From: Trichomonas vaginalis G3
Lineage: Eukaryota > Parabasalia > Trichomonadida > Trichomonadidae
NCBI RefSeq assembly: GCF_026262505.1
Contig: NC_067205.1
Span: forward strand, 10,726,001-10,790,000
Direction of reading: 5' to 3'
DNA length: 64,000 bases
The notes beneath the pieces are model-generated. The model made no database searches. It was not told the origin of the DNA and saw only the letters and a program-made list of their open reading frames with translations. The position numbers were made by a program, and so were the translations under genes. Shown one piece after another: positions 29,706 through 40,292 of this stretch (the first letter of the stretch is position 1; every line of letters begins with the position of its first letter).

Positions 29706-32700
29706 TTAGATTGATTCGTCAGATGAACTTGATTTGTTGAATCCAACATTTGAGAAATTATCTTTTTGCTTCGAAGATTTCTTAGCTTTGTGTTGACTTC
29801 TGAGAGGTTCAGGGAAGTCATGGCTACTAATAGAACTTGATGAAGATGACTTTTTGATGTGTTCAGGAACTTTAGGAAGCTTAACTTCTTGTTTATTATG
29901 AGAATCACCTTTATGTTTCTTGATCCTAAGTTTAATTCGGTGTCGTTCTTCTTTCGGCTTCTCGTCAACTTTATTTTCTTTGACTTCTTCAACTTTTGGT
30001 TTTTCTTCAAACTTTTCTTCTATTTTCTGTTTTTCTTCCACAGTTTCCTGTGTCTTATCTTCTGTTTGTGTCTGTGGTTGTCCTCTTTGTGGTCTGTGTT
30101 TATGAGGAGTCTTAACTTCAATTTCGATTTTTTCTTCTATTGTTTTTTCTTCAACTTTTTCTGGTTTTGGTTTTTCTTCAATTTTCTCTTCTTTATGTTT
30201 TTCTTCATGGTTTTCTTCGACTTCAATGTGTTTCTTTGGTGAAATTATGTATTCAATATCTTCTTTTATGTCATCTCTCCAGATTTTAGTTTTTTCATGC
30301 GGTTTTTCTTCTTCTTTTGGTTTTTGTTCCTCTGGTTTTTCTTTCTTCCTCCTTCTCCTCTTCTGTTGTTTCTCTTCATTTTTGTTTTCTTCTTTACGTT
30401 CGGTTTCTTTCTTTTCAGTCTGTTCATTGTCAATAACCAAGAATGAAACTCGTTTCTGTTCTTCTTTTTGTGTTCTAACTGGGAAAACGTTGATTCCTAA
30501 TGGAGTGTTTGCCAACTTTTCTTGTCTGTATTTCTGTGTTTCTATCTCTTGTTCTATAGCCAATTCACGTCTAATTTTATCTTGGATCGCTTTCAATCTG
30601 TCTTTATCTTCTTGTGACATCTCATCTTGATCGTCGTCTCCACGTCCAAGCTTCAAAGGAGCGAAACTTGATTTAGAATTTTGTGGTGAAATTCCTGCAT
30701 TAGAACCTCGTCCTCTTCTTGATGATCTTGTGATACTTGCTTTGTCATCTGTTGGCTCTTGGATTAATACTCTTGTATTTAACTGTTTCTGGTCTGGTTC
30801 CTTGTTGATAGAAGGTCTTGATTTGAATAACAAAACAGAACCTTTGTCATCATTTGAATCTGAACTTGTAACATTTTCTTTGATTTTAATTGATGACAAA
30901 TCAACGTTGTTATTAGATTCTGATGTTTCTGTTGCTGAAGAGTCTTGTGTTATTGTGATGTCTCTTTGTTTCATTCTTTCTTTCCTCATCCTTCTTCTCT
31001 TTTGTCTCTCAATTGATTTCTCAAGTGGAATCTTTTTACCTTTGTAAATGAAAATTCGTATTTTAGCATCTGAATTTTCACTAGATTCATCTGTTGTCAT
31101 TGTTGTATCAATTGTGGAACTCTCTTGTTCAATAAATTGCTTCTTGTTGTTGTCTTCTTCTTTGTTGTCGATTGTTGATGATGATGTGACTTCGATGAAA
31201 TGTAATTTCTTTTGTGTGATGTCTTCGCTTTCTTCTTCATCATAATCTTCTTCCTCTTCTTCTTCATCATAATCTTCTTCCTCTTCTTCTTCATCATAAT
31301 CATAATATTCATATTCATCATCATTTTCATCACTACTCTCTTGTATCTGACTGACGTATCTGATAACTTTTTCAACAGGAGTTTGTTTTGGTTCTTTTTC
31401 TTTTTTGTTACTTTTTTCTGAATCTGATGAAGAAGATGATGAATTTGAAATTTCTCTCTTTTTAACTTCTTCTTCTGCATTACTTGATGATTCTGCGTTA
31501 GCACTACTTAATATACTTGCTTCCTCTTCCTCCTCATCTTCTTCTTCCTCGTCCTCTTCTTCAAAATCTTCTGAATTTGTTTCTGTTTTTTCAACAACTT
31601 TTTCTTCAGTTTTTTCTTCTTTCTTTTCGACTTCTTTTGTTTCTTCTTCTTCTTCGTTTGTTTTATCGAATGTGCTTGTTGTTTCATTGTTATCTTCGAC
31701 TGTAACCATTGCGGGAAGCTGGATTCTGTCTGGATTCCTGATTGGTCTCTTTCTTTTAGCAATAACTCCGAATGCTCCAACTGATGGTTTGACGTATCCA
31801 TCGTCTTCTTCTTCCGATGAAGATGATGAAGAAGACTGAGGAGCTTCGATGATTTCGACTCTCTTTCGAGGTTCTTTAGGAAGTGGAGAGTTTTCGATTG
31901 GTTTCTGTTCTTCTTGTTTTGTTTTTTCTGGCGAATATGTTTCTGTTGAAATTGTTGTTGGAGGTGTTGGATAATCTTTGCCTCTGAGACTTCTCTTCTT
32001 CACTGATTTAGGTAGTATCGGTGTGTATTCTTTAGATTTCTCATGTTCATCATCAGAACTTTCACTTGAACTTGAAGATTCATCTGAAATTTGTTTTTTA
32101 GCTGGTTTTTCTTTTTGAATTTGTTGTTTTGGTTCTTCTTTCTTGACTTCTTTTGGCTTTTTGTTGTCTGATTCTGATGAACTTTCTGCTTTGAGGAAAT
32201 CTTTCATAATTTCATCGCCAGAAAATGTATTTGAGATTGTATTGCTATCTCTTTGTGGCATTGGTGATGGAATAAGTGCTTTTAATGCATCGGGAGTCTG
32301 TGAAATTACGTGTTCTTGACTTTCATCTTGTGATTCGCTTTTTGTTGTTTGTATTGTTGCTGGCTCTGAATAATCTTCTTCCTCCTCGTCCTCCTCTTCT
32401 TCTTCGAAATCTTCCTCTTCGTATTCACTGCTTTCGCTCTTAGTTTTTTCTTCAACTTTATTTGATTCTTGCTTCTGTTCAATTTTGACAATTTCTTTCA
32501 CTGCATCTTTAATTTCTTCGACTTTCTCCTTCTGTTCCTCCTTAACATGTTCAGAAGAAGACTCTGATTTTTCTGATGAAATATCTTCTTCTTCCTCCTC
32601 TTCTTCTTCATTGTATAAGTCTGTATCTTCACTTGATTCTGATGTATCTTCTTTCTTCTCTTCGTGTGAATTCGATGCTGAATGAGTAGAACTTTCGATT

Positions 32701-33158
32701 TCAATTGAATTTAAATTTCTATTGAATCTACCTGATAGTTCTTTGAGAGAAATGCGCTGTTCTTCTGTATCTTTCTTCATTTTATTCGGTTTATTGTTGT
32801 TTTCTGTTTGAATTTGTTCGTTTCCACTTTTATGTTCTTTACTTTCGATTTCTTTGTTCGAATTAGTATTTTTATGATGAGAAGAACTGCTGTTTGACTC
32901 TGAATCTGAAGAATAACTATGTGAAGAATTAGATTTATTATTTTCTTGCTTCTCGTCTAGTTTATTTTGATTTGGTGCATTTTTATGATCAGATGAAGTA
33001 TCTTTGGAGATATTTTCATTGTTTTGTTGCGCTGATTTTTTAGAAGGAATAACAATTTCTTCTCTTCCATCGCGATGGATGATTTTCTTGACTTTTTTAT
33101 ACTTCTTGGTTACAATTGGATGAGTTCCGGCTTCTGGTGATGCTTTTACCGGTTCCAT
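29706..33158 (-). CDS. Large acidic, Ser/Glu/Lys-rich disordered protein
   Basis: 1150 residues. The N-terminus is basic and more complex (TKKYKKVKKIIHRDGREEIV). It is followed by long Glu, Ser and Asp runs alternating with Lys-rich spacers. A duplicated acidic motif, DYDEEEEEE, is encoded by a 27-bp tandem repeat near 31240-31300. Short conserved-looking islands interrupt the low complexity, such as FIYKGKKIPLEKSIERQKRR and EDKDRLKAIQDKIRRELAIE. The C-terminus is basic and Ser-rich (HRIKLRIKKHKG). No domain is recognised. Such composition is common in nuclear, nucleolar or cytoskeletal scaffold proteins. The opposite-strand frames through this gene are codon-bias shadows. Confidence 0.75.
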   Translation of the reverse strand: MEPVKASPEAGTHPIVTKKYKKVKKIIHRDGREEIVIPSKKSAQQNNENISKDTSSDHKNAPNQNKLDEKQENNKSNSSHSYSSDSESNSSSSHHKNTNSNKEIESKEHKSGNEQIQTENNNKPNKMKKDTEEQRISLKELSGRFNRNLNSIEIESSTHSASNSHEEKKEDTSESSEDTDLYNEEEEEEEEDISSEKSESSSEHVKEEQKEKVEEIKDAVKEIVKIEQKQESNKVEEKTKSESSEYEEEDFEEEEEDEEEEDYSEPATIQTTKSESQDESQEHVISQTPDALKALIPSPMPQRDSNTISNTFSGDEIMKDFLKAESSSESDNKKPKEVKKEEPKQQIQKEKPAKKQISDESSSSSESSDDEHEKSKEYTPILPKSVKKRSLRGKDYPTPPTTISTETYSPEKTKQEEQKPIENSPLPKEPRKRVEIIEAPQSSSSSSSEEEDDGYVKPSVGAFGVIAKRKRPIRNPDRIQLPAMVTVEDNNETTSTFDKTNEEEEETKEVEKKEEKTEEKVVEKTETNSEDFEEEDEEEEDEEEEEASILSSANAESSSNAEEEVKKREISNSSSSSSDSEKSNKKEKEPKQTPVEKVIRYVSQIQESSDENDDEYEYYDYDEEEEEEDYDEEEEEEDYDEEESEDITQKKLHFIEVTSSSTIDNKEEDNNKKQFIEQESSTIDTTMTTDESSENSDAKIRIFIYKGKKIPLEKSIERQKRRRMRKERMKQRDITITQDSSATETSESNNNVDLSSIKIKENVTSSDSNDDKGSVLLFKSRPSINKEPDQKQLNTRVLIQEPTDDKASITRSSRRGRGSNAGISPQNSKSSFAPLKLGRGDDDQDEMSQEDKDRLKAIQDKIRRELAIEQEIETQKYRQEKLANTPLGINVFPVRTQKEEQKRVSFLVIDNEQTEKKETERKEENKNEEKQQKRRRRKKEKPEEQKPKEEEKPHEKTKIWRDDIKEDIEYIISPKKHIEVEENHEEKHKEEKIEEKPKPEKVEEKTIEEKIEIEVKTPHKHRPQRGQPQTQTEDKTQETVEEKQKIEEKFEEKPKVEEVKENKVDEKPKEERHRIKLRIKKHKGDSHNKQEVKLPKVPEHIKKSSSSSSISSHDFPEPLRSQHKAKKSSKQKDNFSNVGFNKSSSSDESI
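31240..31302. repeat. 27-bp tandem repeat inside the acidic gene
   Basis: TTCATCATAATCTTCTTCCT recurs with a 27-bp step and codes DYDEEEEEE units on the minus strand. The repeat preserves the frame, so unit-number changes would alter only the acidic run length. Confidence 0.8.
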
Positions 33159-33776
33159 CCTTGAAAAAATGTAGAACTTATAAAAAGCTAAACGCTTAAA
33201 GTTTGACTCCCCCTCAAAAAAAGTTATAATTGTGATTTTATAATTACACTATTATACATTAAATATTTATAATTCTTGTATTTTCAAAGGGTTCAAAATA
33301 GCCTTAAACTGCTGCAACCTCTCAATTTCAATTTTTGACTAAGGCTGAATCATTTTTAGGTCAAATAATACGCATTGCCGTTGCTTTATCGCAACACAGA
33401 TGGTAATATGCAGGTATCTTATGATTGGATTCTTGTAACACTAAAAAATTACTTATCATAAAAATTTAAAAATCTATTCCAAATGTTCAGAGAACAATAA
33501 ATGAAGAAATGAATTTATTCATCTCTTTTCTATCCAAATACTTGATTTTTAATTTCTAAATGTTATCTGAAAAAATGATTTTGAAAGAAAGAAAAAATAC
33601 AACTGAAAAATATGATGAGTCGGGAATTGAAGCCGAGACTGCAAAATTTGAAAACTTGTTGACGTTCTGTGAAGTAAGAGCGTTCATAAGGATAATATAC
33701 AAACAATGTAATTCAAACATAATTATTTAATTTATATACAAATAAAGTATTCAAACAAAATAACATAATAATTAAA
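33159..33776. other. Intergenic region
   Basis: 618 bp, AT-rich. It holds the promoter of the acidic gene and the 3' end of the next minus-strand gene. No coding or RNA feature seen. Confidence 0.4.
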
Positions 33777-36700
33777 TTATTTTACTGAAAGAGGAATTGC
33801 AACAACTCCAGCTTTCAGTATATTCTTGGATCCTGGTGCAGTAGATCTTCTAGGTTGACTTGGTGTATTCTTTGTTGTTGATGGTCTAGTTTGTGCATGA
33901 GATGTTCTTACAGCACTTGACATGTTTCTAACTTTCATTGGAGCTTTATCTTGATTTGATTGAGGATTTTCATCATCTGTTTGTATTGATATCAATCCCA
34001 TTGCAGCCAATACAGACATTGTGTGCCTTCTTTCGTTTTCAATCATCTCCTTTCTTTGAGCTTCCCATCTTGCAATTGCCAAAATTTGTCTCTGTGCAAA
34101 TCTTCTTAAAGCAGCTGTTCCTTTATATGCTTCTTGTAATTCAGCAACAGCTCTTCTTGCTCTTTCAGCTCTGTCTTCTGCTCTTGTAACAGCTGATTGA
34201 TTTGCATCTGCCTTCTGTGTTTCCTTTACTATTGTATTTGTTGATTTCTGTAATTCTGCAATGATTCTTCTTAATCTCTTTATTTCTTCTTCTTTTTCTT
34301 CAATTACATTCAATGCATTTCCTAATCTTGTTCTTGTCGAGTCGTGTATTGAGTTCAATTTCCTCAAATCTCTTGATAACTGAAGATTTTCTTGTGTCAT
34401 CTTTTGTATCTGTAACAATAATCTCTGTTTTGCATCAAGTGCTTCATTGACTTCATTTGCTTTTTGTTGCAACAAAATATCTAAGTTATCTAATCTAACT
34501 TTCATATTATTGATGACTCTTTCATGAACTGGTTTATATTCAACGCCATTTCGCTCGTAATATCCTGTTGATCCTTTGTTAACTGATGTGTATTGCAATG
34601 TTCCTTGTTGTGTCTTCATTGGAACTAAAGTTGAAAAGTTTGGAAGTTTAGGAGATCTCAAAGCAAAATTTCTAGACTTTGGTTGGATTAATTTAGCTTG
34701 TGTATCTTTTGGCTTAGTTAATGTGACACTTGTTTGGATGATTGTTGCTGCCTTTCTAAGTAAATCTGGTGTCTTAGGTGTCTTTGGTTTTTCTTGTGGT
34801 TTTTCAGGAACTGAAGAAGTTGTAGCTGTTGATTCACTAGAAGTATCAAGATATTGGTTCGATGGAGACAAACCAAATCCTTTATGTGGTAATTCATGGA
34901 TTTGTTCTGTGCTAAATATTAAGAAAGGAGAAACAACAGCTAAATCAACTGCTTTTTCTGATTCATAGTATTGCAATTTCGCTAATAATCTTTCAATCTC
35001 AATTTTAGCTTTATTGAGTTCTTTCTGGAATTCTGATTTCTGTAAAGTTTCATTTTCCATTGCTTTGGTTAGACTGTCTAAGTGTTCTCTTTGTTCTTTA
35101 TCGGCAGCATTGTAAATCTCAATATTTCTGTTTTTATCATCTGTTTCAGCTGTTACTTTTTCAACTGCAGCTTTGAGATTTGAGTTATCATTCATTATAT
35201 CAATGATTTGAGCATCTTTGTCTGTTAACTTGGAGTTCAAATCTTGTGCTTCTTGTGTCTTCTTTTGTAGTTGTGTATTCAAACTTTGTGCTTCTTGCAA
35301 AGCCATTTCTCTTTCCTTGATTGCAATCGCTAATTGAGCTGCGAATTCATCATTCTTCTTTCCACCTTCTTGTGATGATTTCGTGAATGATCCAACTAAA
35401 TATTCAACAATTTCTTGATGTCTTGCAACTAAATCTTGAACGAAATTAGAAATCTCTGTGTGCATTGTCTTTAAGCTCTCATTATCATCTTTCATCTTAA
35501 TTAAATCATCTTTCTTAATGATAACAGAATCCTCAGGAAGAACAAATTCTTTAGTTTCAACTTCAGTTTCATCATTAACTTTTTCTTCTTCCTTAGGTTT
35601 CTCAGGTTCTTTTTCTTCTTCCTTTGGCTTTTCTACAACTTTTTCTTCCTCATTAACTTTAGGTAATGTTGAAGCGGCGACAGATCCAGAAAATTCATGT
35701 TGTGTTGTATTTTCATTAATTATAGATAAACCGGTTGAGAACTTTGTCAAACTTGATTGTTGCTCAACTTTATCTAATGAAAAGTTTTCTGTTGACAAAG
35801 CTAATTTTGGTTCTTCTTTGATTGACATATTTGAAAATGACTCACTAGAAATTGATAATGATGCTTTAACAAGAGGTAATTCTTGTGGGCCGTAAACTGA
35901 CTTTGATTTAGGAAGTTTGATCTTTTCAACACTTTGTTCTGTATTATAAATCAAAGCCAATTTATTAGGTTTCATGAAGATTTCATATGATATTCCTTGT
36001 TTGGTAATATCAAGTTTAGCTTTCTTAATTGGATTTGGTTTAAGATAAATGGAATCGCAATCATAATAGCTGAGCATTATCTCTCTTTCCTCTTCATGTT
36101 TTTCTTCTTCTTTTGGTTCAATAATTGATGATCTTCTTGGTTCTAATTTGATCTCAACTTTTGATGGTTTTGGTGATAATTTAACTGGAGAAGCAATGGG
36201 AACTGTGTTTGTTGATTGATCAGTTAATTCTATAGTTGTTGATGTTGATATATCGCATGTTTGTATTCTTGGAGATTCATAACGAGACTTAAGATCAATG
36301 AGTTCATCAATTTTCTGGTTAATTTCTTTCTCTTTGTCTGAGATTTCTTTGACTTGTTCTGGAGTGAAATCGCTTTCTGTTGGAGGAACAGTGAAAGCGT
36401 GAACGAAATTCATTTCGAAACTTGTTGTTTCTGATAATGCAAGAGAAGGAACTTCAGGAAGAACAATCTTAACTTTAGGTGTTGAAGGTCTAGAAGATGT
36501 AATTGTAATTGCAGGATCGATTTCTTGACTTGAAGCTGATCTTGCAGAATTATTTGTTGACTTCATTGAATTCGTTCTTTCTAATTTACTTCTTGCTGAA
36601 TTGTTGTTTTGGTTCATTGCTGATATTGGTAATGTTGGAGTGTTCTTTGTTGAATTGGCTCTCATCAACTTCTTCATGTCAATCAGCTCTTTGACGCCTG

Positions 36701-39527
36701 CAACAATTTCTTTTTCTCTTGAAAAAATATCCTTTGGAGTGTTCACTGTTCGTGATGTTGATTTAGATGAAATAGTGTGACTTGAATGGCAATGTGGACA
36801 TTCTACAACTGGATCTACTGATGATGCTAAATCGAAAACAACTGGATCGATTTCGAATTTCTGATGGCATGTTTCGCAAACTGTTTCTAATTCAACCTTT
36901 GGTTTCTGAACTGGTTGGAATTCACAAATCATGAAGTTTGGTGATATGGCAATAACACTCTTTCTCGGTCTATATTTAGTTGCTCCGTGAACTAAAGGAG
37001 TAACATTTTTATCTTTCTGTGTTTCTGCATCCTTATATTCCTTTGGTTTAACAGTTGTCATCATATCAAATGAGATCAAATCAATTACACATTGAGTTGT
37101 TGCATCCAATTTTTCAACAGTATTATCAATTTCAACATCAACTTTTTCATTTGTTTTCTGTAAGTTTTCAATGATCTTTTGTAATTTTTCGTTTTCTTTG
37201 AGACTTTGTTTGTGTTTTTCTTCTATTTCTGAAGCAGATTTAACCAATTTATCAATAACATCTTTAGTTGACATTGCATCATCACCATTTCCAAATTTAG
37301 ATAACATCATTGTCAACACTTTGTTTTCATTTGTTAAACTAATTACTTGGTTATTAACTTGAGCAAATCTGTAGTCAACTTCACTTACTGGTAAAACAGT
37401 TCCTTTATTATCATTCTTATTGACTTCTTCCTCAGATCCTTTAACTAATTCTATGATTTTGAGCATAAGTTTCTCTGTATTTTCTGGTGTAACAATACCT
37501 TTGTCAACATCTGTCTTGTAATCACTCAAAGCAATCATCAAATTAGCTCTTAAATTATTAATTTCACCTCTGCAATTCTTGTATCCTTCTGCAACAGCAC
37601 TTTCTTCTTGCCATTTCCTGTATTGGTCAATTTCATTTCTTTGGCTTTCTAATAAAATATTCAATCTCTCTGTAATGCCTTTCTCTATTTCATTGGCTCT
37701 CATTGCTTTCATAGAAGCATCAATAACACTATCAATTTTATTCATGTCAAGTGATATCTTTTCGTCAGTGTTTTGACCTTGTAATTCATCATCTAATTCA
37801 TTTTCTTTGATGATTTGGAAGTATTTATCATTTAACTGCTGAAGTTCATGAAGTCTTGCATCATAAGAAGCTCTTATTTCTTGTGTTTGCTTCTTGAAAT
37901 TCGTAAGATTTTCTTCGAAATCTGTTTGCATTTGTAATTTTGTTTTTGTATTTTCTTCTTCAATTTGCCATTTCTGTTGATTTAAAATGTTTTCTTTTTC
38001 TCTTTCGAATTTTCTCTCTTGAGCTTTAGTATTCTCTTGTTCTTTCTTTATTGAATTCTCATAGTATTTAGTCAATGAAGAAATCTGTGAATTATGAGTT
38101 TCTTTTAACTGTTGAACATATGAATCAAAATCTGCTTTTAATTGCTGAATCTTTTGTTCATTTACATCATTAATGATTTTTGCAGCTCCTTGTTTCTCCC
38201 CTGAATCAATTGCTTTAACTAATTGGTTCATTTGTGTTCTGTATTTCAATTCAATCTTTTCAGCGCTTTGATCAAATTGTTTCTTCAATTGTTCTCTCAT
38301 TTGAGCGATTTCACTTTGGTGTTTGATGCTCAATTCACGTAATTGTTGTTCTGGAGAGATTTCTTTGATGATTTGATCTCTTAAATTAGCCATTTCTTTC
38401 TTGTAATAATCATCAACGCTTGCACTATTTTCGGACATCGATTTAAGTTGTGCATCCAAAGCATTTCTTTGTCTTTCTAATGAAGCAATTTTAGATTCAC
38501 TTGTGATCTCATTTGATCGCAATTTATAAAGTTGTTGAGAAAGATTTTGATTATCCGTTTGAGCTTGTTTGATTTGTGCATTTAACTCTTTGACATTTTG
38601 TTCTAAGACAAGAATCCTTTCACTTTTTTCATCAATTATTTTTTCTTCCTCTTCGTTATCTGACAAATTCTTTGTTGGAGTGTTTGAATTAGATTTAATG
38701 GCCCCAAGTTTAGCATTTGAAATGCTTTCTTTTAACGTATTAATTTTGTATTCTTGCTCTGCAATCTTTTTAAGTAAACGTGAATTTGATCTTGAAGAAT
38801 CTTTCTTCTTAGAGCGAGAACTTTTCATCATAGCTTCTTTAAGTTGATCAATTTCTTCTTTTTGTATGTTAACTGTTTTAGTTAATTCTCTTATATCTGA
38901 AGATAATTGATCAACAATATTTCTGTGGTAAATCATAGCTTTCTCGGCTTGTTTTTCTTGATTTTCAAATGAATCGTTGACAATTTGTATTAAAACTGAG
39001 GCATCAAAGATTTGTTCTTTAGCATCAGTATCCTCGAGTACAATAAGATCTTGTTTTACCATTTTGAACCAATTATGTAATGATGTAAGTAAATTGCTCT
39101 GATCAGTTCCGTTCAATTGATGAGAGTTAAGTAATTCCGATAATTTTACCTTTGCATCAAGAAGAAATTCTTGTTCACTAACATCACTATATTCTACTTC
39201 AGAATCTATAATTTCCATAATGTGAGTAATGAATTCAGCATCGCTCATTTCGAAGTTTTCAATTATATTTCGAATTAATTCTGATTGTCTTTCGATTTTA
39301 GCGAAGTTATTGTGTTGGTCATTCTTTTCTTCACGTGGTTGTGGTACGTAATGCTCTAAATCTTCCCAATTTTTGGCAGCTTGTTGTTCGTTATAAAACC
39401 AATCATTCGGTATATTCGAAATTTTGTTAGGTGAATTTGTTGAAGACCCGTATTCAAGAAGTTTTCTGTGTTTTTCGAGTCCAGACTTGGCTTCCCTCTC
39501 TCGATTCGGGTTGAAGAGGGGATTCAT
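33777..39527 (-). CDS. Giant coiled-coil protein with a C-x2-C zinc-binding module
   Basis: 1916 residues. Coiled coil dominates residues ~190-850 (for example IKKEQENTKAQERKFEREKE) and returns at ~1350-1550 and ~1660-1850. A compact cysteine module around residues 880-915 has CETCHQKFEI and, 26 residues on, CPHCHSSH, a four-Cys arrangement suited to one zinc. The region between is Ser/Pro/Thr-rich with acidic patches. The C-terminus has a conserved-looking helix (AERARRAVAELQEAYKGTAA, then LRRFAQRQILAIARWEAQRK) and a basic tail. Trichomonad proteins of this kind are often labelled 'viral A-type inclusion protein' only because of the coil; there is no viral link. A structural role in the cytoskeleton or Golgi is plausible but unproven. 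The first ATG has a short TCAA motif directly upstream. Confidence 0.8.
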   Translation of the reverse strand: MNPLFNPNREREAKSGLEKHRKLLEYGSSTNSPNKISNIPNDWFYNEQQAAKNWEDLEHYVPQPREEKNDQHNNFAKIERQSELIRNIIENFEMSDAEFITHIMEIIDSEVEYSDVSEQEFLLDAKVKLSELLNSHQLNGTDQSNLLTSLHNWFKMVKQDLIVLEDTDAKEQIFDASVLIQIVNDSFENQEKQAEKAMIYHRNIVDQLSSDIRELTKTVNIQKEEIDQLKEAMMKSSRSKKKDSSRSNSRLLKKIAEQEYKINTLKESISNAKLGAIKSNSNTPTKNLSDNEEEEKIIDEKSERILVLEQNVKELNAQIKQAQTDNQNLSQQLYKLRSNEITSESKIASLERQRNALDAQLKSMSENSASVDDYYKKEMANLRDQIIKEISPEQQLRELSIKHQSEIAQMREQLKKQFDQSAEKIELKYRTQMNQLVKAIDSGEKQGAAKIINDVNEQKIQQLKADFDSYVQQLKETHNSQISSLTKYYENSIKKEQENTKAQERKFEREKENILNQQKWQIEEENTKTKLQMQTDFEENLTNFKKQTQEIRASYDARLHELQQLNDKYFQIIKENELDDELQGQNTDEKISLDMNKIDSVIDASMKAMRANEIEKGITERLNILLESQRNEIDQYRKWQEESAVAEGYKNCRGEINNLRANLMIALSDYKTDVDKGIVTPENTEKLMLKIIELVKGSEEEVNKNDNKGTVLPVSEVDYRFAQVNNQVISLTNENKVLTMMLSKFGNGDDAMSTKDVIDKLVKSASEIEEKHKQSLKENEKLQKIIENLQKTNEKVDVEIDNTVEKLDATTQCVIDLISFDMMTTVKPKEYKDAETQKDKNVTPLVHGATKYRPRKSVIAISPNFMICEFQPVQKPKVELETVCETCHQKFEIDPVVFDLASSVDPVVECPHCHSSHTISSKSTSRTVNTPKDIFSREKEIVAGVKELIDMKKLMRANSTKNTPTLPISAMNQNNNSARSKLERTNSMKSTNNSARSASSQEIDPAITITSSRPSTPKVKIVLPEVPSLALSETTSFEMNFVHAFTVPPTESDFTPEQVKEISDKEKEINQKIDELIDLKSRYESPRIQTCDISTSTTIELTDQSTNTVPIASPVKLSPKPSKVEIKLEPRRSSIIEPKEEEKHEEEREIMLSYYDCDSIYLKPNPIKKAKLDITKQGISYEIFMKPNKLALIYNTEQSVEKIKLPKSKSVYGPQELPLVKASLSISSESFSNMSIKEEPKLALSTENFSLDKVEQQSSLTKFSTGLSIINENTTQHEFSGSVAASTLPKVNEEEKVVEKPKEEEKEPEKPKEEEKVNDETEVETKEFVLPEDSVIIKKDDLIKMKDDNESLKTMHTEISNFVQDLVARHQEIVEYLVGSFTKSSQEGGKKNDEFAAQLAIAIKEREMALQEAQSLNTQLQKKTQEAQDLNSKLTDKDAQIIDIMNDNSNLKAAVEKVTAETDDKNRNIEIYNAADKEQREHLDSLTKAMENETLQKSEFQKELNKAKIEIERLLAKLQYYESEKAVDLAVVSPFLIFSTEQIHELPHKGFGLSPSNQYLDTSSESTATTSSVPEKPQEKPKTPKTPDLLRKAATIIQTSVTLTKPKDTQAKLIQPKSRNFALRSPKLPNFSTLVPMKTQQGTLQYTSVNKGSTGYYERNGVEYKPVHERVINNMKVRLDNLDILLQQKANEVNEALDAKQRLLLQIQKMTQENLQLSRDLRKLNSIHDSTRTRLGNALNVIEEKEEEIKRLRRIIAELQKSTNTIVKETQKADANQSAVTRAEDRAERARRAVAELQEAYKGTAALRRFAQRQILAIARWEAQRKEMIENERRHTMSVLAAMGLISIQTDDENPQSNQDKAPMKVRNMSSAVRTSHAQTRPSTTKNTPSQPRRSTAPGSKNILKAGVVAIPLSVK

Positions 39528-40292
39528 TTGATGTACGTTTTTTTATTTTTTTATGAAAATTTTTAAGAGTTTTGAGTGTGTAAGGACTTGTTAACATTTC
39601 ATTCGAACAAATTTTTGTTTTCTCCTGAAAAACAATCGAAATATCCTTATTGTCACTTTTCTCAAAATCTTGATATTCATTCTTCACATGTCTTTCAGCC
39701 AGTCAAATATCTGTTATTGCTATATCAGGGTGAAACTATTTATGTGTATTATCCAATGTTATTATATATCTTCGAAAGATATTTACTATATTTTTGATTT
39801 GTGAATGTTACATTTAAAATTGCAAGAATGAAGCTGCTGTCCAACCATTTGTAATGAGTTCTGTATACCTACTCAATCTTTATTTATCATTAATTAAGAT
39901 TTTAAAAGAGATTATCAAAACTACATGATAACAATATGGCATTCATAATTATTTCTTATGTGTGAATCATGTTGATTCTAATTGATGTTATGTGATTCAT
40001 ATTTCAAATTGATTGATATCTCCATCAGTTTTTAAGCACTATTTTCCAGTAAGTTCAAATTGGAATGATCGATACCTATTTTTGTTAGCGAGTGAAATCC
40101 ATATAGTCACTAATTATTTCAACAATCTTTACACTTTTATTATGATTTTATTTGATTTAAGGTGAAGAAATGTATCAGAATATAAATTGATGCTACTTCT
40201 TTAATATTGGTTTTTAAAAGTGACACCCTGATCGTCCTGTGGAATTGAATGGGAACGGTTATTGTGATGACGATGGCCATTTTTAATATATA
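39528..40292. promoter_or_regulatory. Divergent intergenic region between the coiled-coil gene and V-ATPase E
   Basis: 765 bp between two outward-reading genes, so it must contain both promoters. The sequence is AT-rich; no specific motif beyond scattered TCA-type Initiator candidates can be supported. Confidence 0.4.

Noticed and set aside
29859-32685. Many plus-strand frames opposite the acidic gene, some over 100 codons
   Set aside because: They are Ser/Phe/Leu-rich mirror images of Glu, Lys and Ser codons on the true strand and have no independent protein character.
33777-39527. Viral inclusion-body protein
   Set aside because: That label for trichomonad coiled-coil proteins rests only on coil similarity; nothing viral is visible.
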